This document shows, piece after piece, positions 33,381-43,884 of a DNA stretch of 64,000 bases. The stretch comes from Lantana camara. Taxonomy: Eukaryota > Streptophyta > Magnoliopsida > Lamiales > Verbenaceae. Positions within the stretch are counted from its first letter, which is position 1, and each line of letters opens with the position of its first letter. Location of the stretch: assembly GCA_037501455.1 (NCBI GenBank), contig CM074863.1, positions 11,156,001 through 11,220,000 of the forward strand. Direction: 5' to 3'. The position numbers and the translations under genes were made by a program. Below the pieces are notes generated by a model. That model had not been told where the DNA came from. It ran no database searches and saw only the letters and a program-made list of their open reading frames with translations.

Positions 33381-33443
33381 TGAGCGATTTAGTAACTTAA
33401 ATGATTACAATCTAAATTTCTAAATACAAATCATTAAGACAAG

Positions 33444-33782
33444 TTACGTTATGGATTTCAAGATACAAATCAATAAAAATACTGCTAAAAACAACAAATT
33501 GACTATTATCAACTTGTTCACAATATTTTGTTCTCTTCCTTCTGGAATGAGTGGTGTCCTCCTGCTTGAGACTTCACCTTCATCGTTCTGTGGCTCTTCT
33601 ATTGGATTACACCATTGAGAAAAGCCATGCAAATTGCAACAATAAAATAATCTTCCCCTGTTGGAATTATCTGCTCTATCGACCACCTTGATTGTAGCCC
33701 ACTGATCGCAATCCCTGCATTTCTCCTTTCTATATCTAAGAGAACTTTTGCGTGTAAAAGCTGAGCTATTTGAGCTTGCCAT
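33444..33782 (-). CDS. Small GRF-type zinc-finger membrane protein of the MULE
   Basis: Single exon, 112 aa. The pattern C22-x2-C25, then GRLFYCC (C48/C49) and QWC58 matches the GRF zinc finger (Cys-x2-Cys, Gly-Arg-x-Phe, Cys, Cys), a nucleic-acid binding module found in topoisomerases and nucleases and, in plants, in many small transposon-linked proteins. Residues about 88-110 (NKLIIVNLLFLAVFLLICIL) form one hydrophobic helix at the C-terminus, suggesting a tail-anchored membrane protein with the finger on the cytosolic or nuclear side. Lies between the 329-bp array and the transposase. Function in the element is unknown; binding to element nucleic acid at the nuclear envelope or ER is only a guess. 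Confidence 0.72.
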   Translation of the reverse strand: MASSNSSAFTRKSSLRYRKEKCRDCDQWATIKVVDRADNSNRGRLFYCCNLHGFSQWCNPIEEPQNDEGEVSSRRTPLIPEGREQNIVNKLIIVNLLFLAVFLLICILKSIT

Positions 33783-34104
33783 GATCTTTAAATTCCTTAA
33801 TGATAATCAGAAGAATTATATAGTGATCCCCACCAACGGCTATAATTAGGATATAAATAGTGTATAACTGCCATATTATAACGGCTATAATATTTTGTAA
33901 TATTATCATCATCCAGGGGCTCTTTTGCAAACTCACAAATTTACGCACTGCCCCTCCTACTCAAATATAAAATAAATTTGTTCTGTTTCCTTTGGCCAAA
34001 CCCTAATTCACTTTTTTATCTTCCATCCTCTCCTCTCATCTTATGTTGAATATTTCCGCCGCCGCCCTCTCCAATCCAAAGGAAAAATCCTTCGCAGATC
34101 TGTA
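33783..34104. other. 5' flank of the GRF gene
   Basis: Promoter region for the minus-strand GRF gene. 33990-34104 reads on the plus strand like a host 5' UTR ending in a donor (ccctaattcac, ccgccgccgccctctccaat, cagatctgtaagag). Possible captured host fragment. Confidence 0.45.
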
Positions 34105-34590
34105 AGAGTCTGCCCTATTAGTTTGAATTGCTCTTGAAAATTATCATGTTTGCTGTATGATTTCCGCCATACAGTAGCAATCGATAGATGTTTCTTTGTT
34201 TGGTCGATGTAGTGTTTACTCGTTGTAGATGAACTATACGATGGGTAGTACAGGAGAGAGTTTTGAGAGTTTTATGCGTCCTGTGCATAACAATTGGAAA
34301 GAAACCCTGGAAAATGCAATTGAAGAATTATTATAGATTTTAAATCTATAATAAATCTTCATTTGCATTATCTAGGGTTTCTTTCCATTGTTATGAACGG
34401 TCTGCACAAAACTCTCAAAGCTCTCTCCTGTATTGCACGTTTTATAGTTCTTCTACAATGTCTAATGATCTATTGCAAGGCCAAACAAAGAAATCTATTG
34501 ATTGTTACTGTTTGGCAACAAGTCCTACGAAAATGACGATTTTCATGAACATTTCAATCAAATACGGCAGATTTTGTGATTAAGGAGGAA
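34105..34590. repeat. Long imperfect inverted repeat (hairpin) inside the MULE
   Basis: Two arms of about 235-250 bp meet at 34341 (attatagattt / aaatctataat). Paired stretches include gaaagaaaccct, acaggagagag, gagagtttt, and tttctttgtttgg. Identity is high near the centre and falls outward. A transcript through it would fold into a long stem. Confidence 0.85.
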
Positions 34591-34639
34591 GACAGATAGA
34601 TCTGTTAATATCCATAATGTTAATAAACCCCCTTGGCTG

Positions 34640-35473
34640 AAGAATCGCATGCGCGATTCATTAAATCTTGTGAGCGATTCACTAAATCTTGAGCCCGATT
34701 ATTTAAAAAATAAAGTAATGGATCAAGCTGAGTGTTTTTTAAAGTGTCATATATCGAATTAAACTCCAAATTTTATTATATTATAATATATTAATTGAAT
34801 CTTGGGCGCGATTAATTAAGAAGAGTTAGCGATTCAGTAAATCTTGGGCGCGATTAATTAAAAAAAGAGATATGCCCATTTGGCTGAAGAATCGCTTGCG
34901 CGATTGATTAAGTCGAGTACGCGATTCATAAAATCGCGTAAGAGATTCATTAAATCGTCTGCGCGATTAATTAAAAATCAAAGATGTATTATACAATTTA
35001 TTTATCTAAATGACATTCTGTTATTTATCTAAATGACTTTCTGATCACATGTAGACTTTTTGTGTCTTTTTATTGTGCGCGATTAACTAAAAAGAGAAAG
35101 ATGCCCATTTGGCTGAAGAATCGCTTGCGCGATTGATTAAGTCGAGTACGCGATCCATAAAATCGCGTAAGAGATTCATTAAATCGTCTGCGCGATTAAT
35201 TAAAAATCAAAGATGTATTATACAATTTATTTATCTAAATGACATTCTGTTATTTATCTAAATGACTTTCTGATCACATGTAGACTTTTTGTGTCTTTTT
35301 ATTGTGCGCGATTAACTAAAAAGAGAAAGATAACACTTGGCTGAAGAATCGCTTGCGCGATTGATTAAGTCGAGTACGCGATCCATAAAATCGCGTAAGA
35401 GATTCATTAAATAGTCTGCGCGATTAATTAAAAAATAAAGCTGTATTATACAATTTATTACACAATTATTTAT
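34640..35473. repeat. TCGC motif cluster and ~230-bp tandem repeats behind the transposase
   Basis: Units starting near 34868, 35099 and 35328, each with ttggctgaagaatcgcttgc and three or four TCGC sites. Units one and two contain, at 35029-35070 and 35258-35300, a copy of the transposase 3' end and stop (ctaaatgac, ctgatcaca, actttttgtg). In the third position that segment is the real transposase end at 35474. Confidence 0.88.
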
Positions 35474-37798
35474 CTAAATGACATTCTGATCACAAGTAGT
35501 CTTTTTGTGACCTTTTCCTCCACACTTTGAACAGGTATTGTACCTTTTTCTTCCCTCAGAAGGTGCCCGGAATCTAGTCATCCTTTTTCTTCCAACACGC
35601 ACCTTCAGTGGAGGTGGCAGTACTTGTTTTATACCTATATCTTCAGGCAATTCCCACTGTAACTCTGGAGGTGTAGGAAAAATTGTCTCAGAATATGCAA
35701 GTATGTAGTACTCAACAGTGTAAAATTTGGAGCATAGGGAATATATTCTTTGTCCAAACCCTATTGGGTTTTGCTCCCTTAACGCCGATAATGCATGGGG
35801 GCAGGGGATCTTATCCATCTGGAAGACACCACATGTGCACGTCATATTGTTCAAGTCAACCATAACCTCTACTCCAATTCCACGAACAGAAAATTCATGA
35901 GCATTGAACTGTTGTGCAATGCATCCTTTGGATTTCTCCAGATTACTCCGGAGAAGTTTCTCTTTGGATGGCACCAGGACTGTACTGCAGTTGATCATGT
36001 CCGTTCTCCGGGTGTGGAACCAATCAGCCAATATTCTTATGATAGACTCAAACAGAGCAGGGATAGGATACTCCCTTTCAAATCGAATCCTAGAATTAAT
36101 AGACTCGGCGATGTTGCTAGTCAGAACATCATACCTGTTTGTTTTAGAATGCACCCTGCTCCATAACTCAAAACCAACTTCATCCTTCAAGTACTCTGCA
36201 GCACGTTTGTGAATACGTTCGATCTCTTTGTAGTGCTCCATGAAATCTTCGACGGTATATGCTTTAACTGCCCTAAAAAATGGCTCAAGGATTGCACTTT
36301 TTTTAAACCGTTGTCTCAAGTTCTCCGATAAGTGCTTCGAACAAAATCCATGATGAGCCTTAGGATAAATCTTATCAACCGCATTTTTTATGGAGACATG
36401 TCTATCCGATATTATACAGAGATCATCACTATCCGGTGCTATCCTTTTTAAATTTATAAAAAACCACTCCCATGATGCATTATTTTCGGAATCAACCACT
36501 GCCCATGCAATCGGATAGGTATGGTTCTCACTATCTTGTGCAGTAGCCAAAAGGAGAGTACCATCGTATTTACCGGTTAAGAAACAACCATCAACGGCTA
36601 ACACCTTGCGCATGTACGTAAAACCCCGTATGCATGGTCCGAATGCAACAAAAAAATGAAGAAACCTGTTCTCGTTGGCAAGAACCAATTCAGTGGCGCT
36701 TCCTTGATTCTTAAGAGTTACCATATAACGATATGCATCTATAATTGCATATCCATGCTCAGGTGATCCCCTGACAATATTTTTGGCATGTATTCTGCCC
36801 ATCCAACATTTCCAGTAACTAACCTTGGCCCCCAATTGAGCTTCAACGTACTTTTTAATTTCGCCTGGTGTGGGACCTTTCTTGTCAAAAAACAATGGCT
36901 TCACTAAGTCCCCAATCAATTTTGCGGTAGCCTGTTGATGAGTGGTACTTGCTTCTTCCAACCCACAAGTGTGCATCCGGTTATACTTTCTGAGGATAAA
37001 TCTTTCAGAATTAACATATTTAACACACCGAAACCACCACTTGCAATCCTGCGAATAACATCCCAGAATAAGAAGGGACTTTGTAGATTTTATCGTTCGT
37101 AATTGGAAGCTTCCCTTACATGCAACAAGGTTGATCTTCATGATGGCATCTTCTTTGTTAATAAACTCTTCATCCTCATTAAAACCTGAGCCATCATCCC
37201 ATGTATGACTTTCAATCCTGGCCTCTGGATTATCATAACATATAATGGCTTCCTCCTGATTAATACATTGATCGGGCACTTCTTCCTCGACCACATTTTC
37301 AGAAGGATTACAACGATCTACCATTTCTTCGTTTATAGCAAGGGTGTTATCGGGAAGATTGAATTCTTGATCGTTGATATCAGGGAGACTGAAGTCTTCA
37401 TACTGATGCTGGTATTGATCTTCACCCTGAGAAGTAAACCCGCTTGTACTAACATGTTCGGATTCTGTTCCACCCTTCTTCCTATCCAAGGAAACCTTCA
37501 AAACGGGCCTCCAACCTTGAGGAGAGATATCGGCAAAATAAACTTGTAGGTCGTGATCAGTCTTTATTTCAGTTGGATAACAGGTTGGAGGTGCACTTGT
37601 AAGAAAATATTTCACGTGCACATCATCATGGGAGCAAGTAAGTCCTGCTTGTTCTATAATATCACTTATCAACATTTGGAATGTAGTCTGATTGCTCACA
37701 AGAATAGCAGAAGTTTGCTTGCTCTCCGCAACCCAATTCAAACACGTGGTTTCTTCTTCCCACACTCCAAGTGCAAATCCAATAACAAATTTTGACAT
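35474..37798 (-). CDS. MuDR-type (MURA-like) transposase
   Basis: Intronless 774-aa ORF. Residues 1-105 are an N-terminal domain that may be PB1-like; 106-210 an acidic linker; about 212-280 the MuDR DNA-binding region with a Cys/His zinc ligand set (GCYSQDCKWWFRC, MHTC); about 398-490 the MULE catalytic core (VDGCFL D403, CIISDRH D465, FCSKHL); E565 in SNIAESINS completes the likely DDE triad. Residues 654-668 are a SWIM finger (CTCGVFQMDKIPCPH) and 756-769 a CCHC knuckle (CSKCGGKGHKKTTC). It cuts and joins the element ends, making 9-bp target duplications as seen here. Length and all motifs are complete, so it may be active. Its last codons overlap the tandem repeat described above. Upstream lies a 28-A tract (37826-37853). 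Confidence 0.95.
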   Translation of the reverse strand: MSKFVIGFALGVWEEETTCLNWVAESKQTSAILVSNQTTFQMLISDIIEQAGLTCSHDDVHVKYFLTSAPPTCYPTEIKTDHDLQVYFADISPQGWRPVLKVSLDRKKGGTESEHVSTSGFTSQGEDQYQHQYEDFSLPDINDQEFNLPDNTLAINEEMVDRCNPSENVVEEEVPDQCINQEEAIICYDNPEARIESHTWDDGSGFNEDEEFINKEDAIMKINLVACKGSFQLRTIKSTKSLLILGCYSQDCKWWFRCVKYVNSERFILRKYNRMHTCGLEEASTTHQQATAKLIGDLVKPLFFDKKGPTPGEIKKYVEAQLGAKVSYWKCWMGRIHAKNIVRGSPEHGYAIIDAYRYMVTLKNQGSATELVLANENRFLHFFVAFGPCIRGFTYMRKVLAVDGCFLTGKYDGTLLLATAQDSENHTYPIAWAVVDSENNASWEWFFINLKRIAPDSDDLCIISDRHVSIKNAVDKIYPKAHHGFCSKHLSENLRQRFKKSAILEPFFRAVKAYTVEDFMEHYKEIERIHKRAAEYLKDEVGFELWSRVHSKTNRYDVLTSNIAESINSRIRFEREYPIPALFESIIRILADWFHTRRTDMINCSTVLVPSKEKLLRSNLEKSKGCIAQQFNAHEFSVRGIGVEVMVDLNNMTCTCGVFQMDKIPCPHALSALREQNPIGFGQRIYSLCSKFYTVEYYILAYSETIFPTPPELQWELPEDIGIKQVLPPPLKVRVGRKRMTRFRAPSEGRKRYNTCSKCGGKGHKKTTCDQNVI

Positions 37799-38690
37799 AA
37801 CCCAGTCGCCGTTCCTTTAAAACAATAAAAAAAAAAAAAAAAAAAAAAAAAATTAACCATGCATGCAGTACAAAACTGAGAAACAAAAAATTTGATCGCG
37901 TGGTCGATTGATAAAGTCGCGTGGGCGATTCCTCAAATTCGCGTGAGCGATTATGAGAAATCGGGGAAGTGATTAATAAAATCGAGTGCGCGATCACGTT
38001 GTATTGTCCTTATATTTGCGTCCAATTTAGGCTAGGGAATGTACTGTATTAAACCCAGATAGATGGGGTTCGGAAAAAACTCAGTTAAATCATTCAGTAA
38101 ATAGGTTTAAGAAAAAATTCAAATGAATCGCGTAATCGCTCACGCGATTCATAGAAATCGCGCAAACGATTAATAAAATCGAGTGCGCGATCACTATGTA
38201 TTGGCGTTATATTGGCGTCCATAACAGGTTAGGGAATGTAATACATTAAACCCAGAATAGATGGGGTTCAGAAAAAACTCAGTTCACTCATTCAGTGAAA
38301 ACGCAGTTCAAAAAATAGGGTTCAGAAAAAATTCAAACAAACCGAAACCTTTCAATACCTTTGATTGTTGTCGTTGTTGTTTGCCATTGTACATGTAATC
38401 AGAGAGAGGTGGGTGATACTTAGGGTTTTTGAAGAATCAAACGAACACTGGACAGCACTTCGATCGGAGAAGAAATATCAGAAAAATAGGGTTTTCGTTC
38501 GTCGCACATACAGGAAGGAGAGAGAAATTGAGAGAATTGGTTGAATGTGATTTGGGGCCAGATTCTAATTTTGTATAAATTTTGGGGCCAAAAAGAGTCT
38601 GCAAAATCCTGACGTGGCAACTATTTAATTAAGCTGAGTAATTAATTAAGAGCTAATCAAGCAAAGGGTTATATAACCAATTCTTTTGAA
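37799..38690. promoter_or_regulatory. Transposase 5' region with TCGC motifs
   Basis: Between the transposase start and the right terminal repeat. 37890-38190 has two diverged repeats of about 240 bp, each with TCGC-type sites and gagtgcgcgatcac followed by tgtattg and the segment attaaacccagatagatggg. 38400-38560 (gagagaggtgggtgatactt, agggtttttgaagaat) looks like the leader of the transposase transcript. Promoter role is inferred from position. Confidence 0.6.
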
Positions 38691-38746
38691 ACTAGGGGTT
38701 ACATAACTAAAAAAAGACTTGGGGGTCCCTTTTAACCGAATACCTC
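38691..38746 (-). repeat. MULE right terminal inverted repeat
   Basis: On the minus strand starts GAGGTATTCGG and continues AAGGGACCCCCAAGTC, TTTTTTTAG, ATGTAACCCC, matching the left end. Confidence 0.75.
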
Positions 38747-38755
38747 GATAATTAT
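38747..38755. repeat. MULE target-site duplication, right
   Basis: GATAATTAT, identical to 24469-24477. Confidence 0.8.
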
Positions 38756-39535
38756 GTATGTCCAATGGTTTAATCCAATTAGAAAGAGAAAATTTAGAAA
38801 GGGGAAAAAATCTTATAATTAGAATGATTATGATAGGTACCATGAAATTTAGATAAATTCAATGAAAAACACCTTAATTTACATGGATTTTTCGGTAATT
38901 GGAATAACCAAGGAATAAGGATATTTGTAATCATCACTTAATTAATCTTGAATAAATCCAAGAAAAGCAAACTGCGGTCAATTCCAAATTACTTTAGTTA
39001 TTAAGCAACAGCGGTCCTTCTTAGTTGTAATACTTTTTTTTTGTTGGTCGCATTCTTAGTTGTAATACTAATAGTCAACTAAAAGACCTTGTTGCTTGAA
39101 AGCAATTTCTTCATAAAATATTAACAATAGCTATCAATTGCCAATTCACGTGCTTCCAATTATTCAAATTTCAAGCCAAAACCCCCAAGTTCTTCTATAT
39201 AACAGTTTTGCAGTCATCGACTGTGATATATTCAATATCTATTTCACTTAATACAAATATTAAAGACAAAAGGTGAAATTTTTTTTTTTCAAAGAAGAAA
39301 AGAAGTATGGGCATGAGTCATGACCCTGATCCACATCTCGGGTTAAACCCGATACAAACAAGAAGGATGCAATCAAATTTCTGTATTAAAACGATGAAGT
39401 TGAACAAATATGCAAGCCAAGGTGACACTGGAAATGAACGGGGCAAATGCATTCCAATATTCTTGGACCGAGGCGAAAAAGTTCTTCCCTACCGGATTCT
39501 GGTGACTTGGTTCCTACAACTACAAGAGGGACTTT
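38756..39535. other. Intergenic, 3' flank of erlin-like gene
   Basis: AT-rich spacer. A short plus-strand ORF near 39307 overlaps the likely erlin 3' UTR and has no family signal. Confidence 0.5.
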
Positions 39536-42500
39536 TTAAGCTTCAACGTTTTGTTTCCTGACTACGTCTTTTCCCAGCAGCCTTTGATCAAGAAACATGT
39601 TGGGTAACTGCGAAACGAATTTGAACCAAAAATGAGCGAACAACCATGACGGGAGAGCAGTTAAAGTAAGCAGTGACTATGTACCTTGTTGCCGAAATAT
39701 ATCTTGGAGTTGTTGGCAATGGCTTCAATAAATTTCAGCTCTAAATATTCAGGTGTAAGCACCAACTTGTTTGCGTCAGCTTCTTTGAGTGTGCTGCAAA
39801 GTCCACCATAGAAGAACAATTTTATCAATTGGGGGCTACAGAAACAGATGTAATGAAGAGACCCACAGAAAGTTGATTCAGAATTGTTCAACATAATCAT
39901 TTCTTTTCTGGTGATACACTCGTAAACAATTTTATCTCGGACGATTAATTATATACTTGGTCAATCACCAACGTGTAAAACCATGCTTATTTCCATGATG
40001 TGTTGATTGTGTTCCATTTTACTCTATATGCAAAGAATGTTGGTGGACAAGAAGAAAAGAGGGTTACCGGTAATAGTCGGCATCAGCCAAGCTCTTTTCA
40101 CGAGCTAAGTACATAGTATTAGAAATTTCCTCTTGCCTCCTTAAACTGTCCTTCTCCATCAACTTCTGTTCCATCTGAATTTTACTAACATGGGCATATT
40201 TTTCAGCTTCACTTATAGCAATTTTTTTCTGAGTTTCTGCTTCCTTCTCAGCAACTCTCTGTCTCTCCATTGCAATCAACACCTATTATTGAGTGTTAAG
40301 AGTTAATCTGGAGTATCATGTACATTCACACAAAGTCATCATCCCCAACGTAATAATCTAGAGATATACCTTGGTGCGCTCCTCCTCCATTTGTTCAAAA
40401 TTACGCCTTATGCTATCAGGAATGGTAGGTTTTGTGACACGAACGCTAATAATTTCAATACCTGGAGCATATCTTGTGCAGTCAGCCTGAAGAGCATCTT
40501 TCATCTTTTCATCAATCTGAAAAATTGTGATGGTAACTCATATTATATCAAGTACAGGTAAAAGCCAGTTCATTTCAGCCTCTAAAAAACTCGATTTACA
40601 ACAGTAGTACACTTACCAATGAAGACAAATTACATTATGTCTTGCCGAACATGAAAAAAGACACAAATAGTAAATAACACTATTTCAATCACTGAAGTAC
40701 AGCATGTTACCTGATCGAACATATCGATGTAAACTTGCTGAAGGGAATGAGCACTGCAAAACTGGTTAATCTCGTGATGGATCTTGTCATATATCCATGT
40801 GTTGTCATAATGGACACCATAATTGAGTAATGTCTCATATACATAGTCCTTACGAAGACGGTTCACAACCTGACAGAGTGTTAGTAAGTATGTATTACAT
40901 AATCAAAGGACAAGATTCTCCAGAACCACGGCAAGACCAGAAATATTACTTCTATTTTCTCAAAATTAATCATGACACCTCCTTTCGTTCCACAAGGGAT
41001 ATCCCTCACCTGCAGATTACAACAATGGAGTACTCATCACCATACATGCGAATATATATATATATATATATATATATAGATATATATATATAGATATATA
41101 TCATTTGGGGCATGAGGGGGAGAAATTGATACCAAATCGGTCTGTAAAGTCACTTGAATTGTCTCAAACTGGGTTATCAAAGGCATTTTCAAATGAAAAC
41201 CTACATTCAAGATATGTCGAGAGGAAAAAAAACAAAAGAGTATGGTTGGGTCAATTGCATGTCTGTGCATAAACATTATACGAATAATTTGAAGCACCAT
41301 AAAAGCATATCATTGTGATATATAATACCTGGAGGTGTGATCATATTCAGAAGAGCCCCTCCTCTCCAGTAAACCCCAACATGACCTTCAGGAACTTGAT
41401 GCAAAATAGACAAACTCTGGCCTAAAGTTGATGCTGAAGGAACTATAACCTGCAAATGATTAGTACCAGTCTCACATATCCATCCTCGGGCTTAGATTAT
41501 CAGTACCACATATTTTAAACATAAAATAATATTCCTGTTAGATATTAGGTTCCATTCGTAATCTCTCTGTGCATCCACACGGCCTCAAAGGAAGGATGAG
41601 GTGGAGTTTATATATAACTTAAATTCAATTGCCTTATAGAACAAAGAATAATATCTCCCCAGAAATGGCAACGCAATGATTCAGAGGTTAAAATTTTACA
41701 GAAGTGTCTTTGAGATGAACGAATTCAAGGTTGTGGTAACAATTTCAACCAAGAAAACTATGACACCATAGTTATACAGATAACTGAAATTGTGTTCAGT
41801 GCTCCAAAAGGAAAATGTCCAATCATGTTCAACATTTATAAACATTCTTATATCGCTGTCTTTTGGTAGTATAAGGGAGTTATCTGAGGTAATCCGTTGT
41901 AGTTACCAGTAATAACTTGCAAGGATTTATTAATTTTTACTCTTCTTGGAACAACAAGATTACTGCATTAGGTAACTACATATTGAATTTGGTGGTGTAA
42001 AATTTCAAATTCAGTCCCTTGAAATTTAAGGGAAAACGAAACAGAAAACTTTATTCGACAGTCTACACTTAATCCCTAGTATCCTCAAGTACTGCTACAT
42101 AATCGATCAAAACAGGTAAAAAATTTAGCGCAACAAAAGCAAACTGGCATGAAACATCAAAGAGACGTAAGATCATAGGCATGAAACATCAAAGATTCAG
42201 AAATATCAAAGCAACTAATCACTTCGGAAATACGACGAAAAAAAGGCACATCTCACAAACACTAGCAATCATCATGAAGGGGGGAATAGCCATAGGTCGA
42301 ATCGCAATAGCAGAAACTGTCTACCGGAGAGTTAAATACACCTAAAATGATAACAAACACCGGAATCGGTTATCAAAGTAGAAAGTCGGATTCACCACTA
42401 GTCCACTACCTAAGTTCACAAAGGTGCAGCAAAATCGCTAATATCAATTAGGATAATTATCATCTTTACCATGGAAGCAATAGCGACGAACGCAAATAGA

Positions 42501-42589
42501 ACAGTGAGAATGGCGGAGAAATCCCCGCCTCCACCTCCGCCGCCAGCTGCCGGCGGTTGGGGCCGCTGCTGCTGTTGCTGTGGGTCCAT
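39536..42589 (-). CDS. Erlin-like SPFH/band 7 (prohibitin-domain) ER membrane protein
   Basis: Nine exons: 42589-42470, 41449-41329, 41200-41133, 41009-40950, 40869-40711, 40516-40370, 40282-40068, 39793-39685, 39607-39536; 356 aa, all in phase. After a Gln/Pro/Gly-rich start ([13 protein letters not shown]) comes one membrane helix ([20 protein letters not shown]) and then the SPFH domain: [83 protein letters not shown] (given in parts), [19 protein letters not shown]. The Glu/Lys/Ala-rich coiled coil ([18 protein letters not shown]) follows. This is the plant counterpart of human erlin-1/2, ER lipid-raft proteins linked to ER-associated degradation; the plant role is little known. Intron 1 is about 1 kb, and the intron after exon 3 has an AT microsatellite. 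Confidence 0.92.
41047..41100. repeat. AT microsatellite in erlin intron
   Basis: About 54 bp of TA dinucleotides broken by two 'gata' units. Confidence 0.9.
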
Positions 42590-43884
42590 TGGGTAATTTG
42601 GTTTCCCAAAAAGGAGCTCAAGTATTGAGGAATCCTCCAGCTAAGTCTGTCAAGCAAGTACACGTCACGTGGTGTCCACCTCGGCCCATCCGCCAATCGA
42701 GAATATAATTATTTATGAATTCCTTTTATACTAGGCTAATTGGGATTAGCCATTAGGGAGTGAATTCTAATATGAGTTGGGCCCTATTGGGCCGTTGGGC
42801 CCGATCAGGAAGGACACAGAGGCACAGAGCCCAGAGGCATTTTAATCTAATCATAATTAAAAACACAAAATGAAAAGTAATAATAATAATAATAACCAAT
42901 ACGGTTGATGCATGTGGTTAATGAATTTATTCTTTAGGGCAAGGTCCGTTCGAATCCCATTTGGGTGTGTGTGAGTTAAAAAAGACAGTGATAATAATTA
43001 AGAGATATGATGTACTCCGATATATAAACGGCGATATTAAAACATTATGGTACTGATATAACGATAATACGAACACAATACGACGTTCAATAAAAGTGAT
43101 TCCAACATTGATCTTTATAATTGAAATTTTCAAGAGTCACACTCAGGGTTGATGAGCATTTATATTTCTATCAAAATAAAATAGACATGAGCCTAAAGTT
43201 TCAACATTTACTTCAAATTTATTAAATTGCTCTTTTATTGCCAAAACAATAAAGAATTGAAAGCCCTTATTTCTGCCCAAAAGAAGGTTAACCAGTCTCA
43301 TCACACAACATCAATGATGCACGGACACTTCTAAAAATATCATTTTACCGTGTCGTGTCGTTTCATGTCGGACACTCGTGTCCCTTGAGAAATTCAAGAA
43401 AAAATCCGTGTCACCGTATCCGTATCGTGTCCGTGCATCATAGCACAACATCAAACTGTCACAATTATGACAAAGAATCCCATCCAAACAAGTGGTTCAC
43501 ACAAAAAGTAGAACACAAGATTATTCAACATTAATCAAATAAATAATGACACACTTGAAAAAGATGGGCTTTTCACTTCACTAATTAAAACATAGGGTTC
43601 TAATAAAAAATTCCACCAAAAAATAAAATAAAATAAACATTTTACTTACTGCCGCCTCCCTATCTAGATGTACACAGGAAAAAATCTAAACAGAAGAGAA
43701 CAGGTTCTTACAACCTCAAAGGGGAATCAAATTCCCCTTCCTTTTTCCCCCACACAAAAGAGGAACAAAACAAAAATTAAAGAGCCCTAGTGGGGGAAAG
43801 TGACCAAACCCTAGTTCTTGTTTTTGTAGGAATCATCTTTGGGACAATGATCTTCCATAACCCTTCTTCTTGCTAATCTAAATC
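42590..43884. other. Intergenic spacer
   Basis: Erlin promoter (a GGCCC-rich stretch near 42780: ttgggccctattgggccgtt, like site II/telo-associated elements), then AT-rich DNA. 43345-43445 holds cgtgtcgtgtcgtttcatgt and related cgtgtc repeats, likely part of an old transposon. 43600-43884 is probably 3' UTR of the X8 gene. Confidence 0.5.

Larger units (their letters stand above)
24478..38746 (-). mobile_element. 14.27-kb autonomous Mutator-like element with Ulp1 cargo
   Basis: The ends are related but short inverted repeats, flanked by a perfect 9-bp direct repeat. Inside are four minus-strand genes in the order transposase, GRF zinc-finger protein, DUF1985-Ulp1 protease, Myb/SANT-like protein (right to left). 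MULEs that carry Ulp1-like protease genes and have weak terminal repeats are known in plants (the Kaonashi type); this looks like an intact member. All coding exons of the transposase and protease are open and in frame, and the target duplication has no mismatch, so the insertion is probably recent and the element may be able to move. Non-coding parts are packed with TCGC-N4-GCGA motifs and tandem repeats described separately. The TCGC motif family is not seen outside these limits. Confidence 0.88.

Noticed and set aside
24478..38746. CACTA or Harbinger element instead of MULE
   Set aside because: Ends do not begin CACTA, the target duplication is 9 bp, not 3, and the transposase has the MULE core, SWIM finger and zinc knuckle.
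39307..39561. 84-codon plus-strand ORF
   Set aside because: Overlaps the erlin last exon on the other strand and shows no family pattern.
43345..43445. cgtgtc-rich sequence as a possible regulatory site
   Set aside because: Looks like a decayed transposon end; no flanking gene structure supports a regulatory role.
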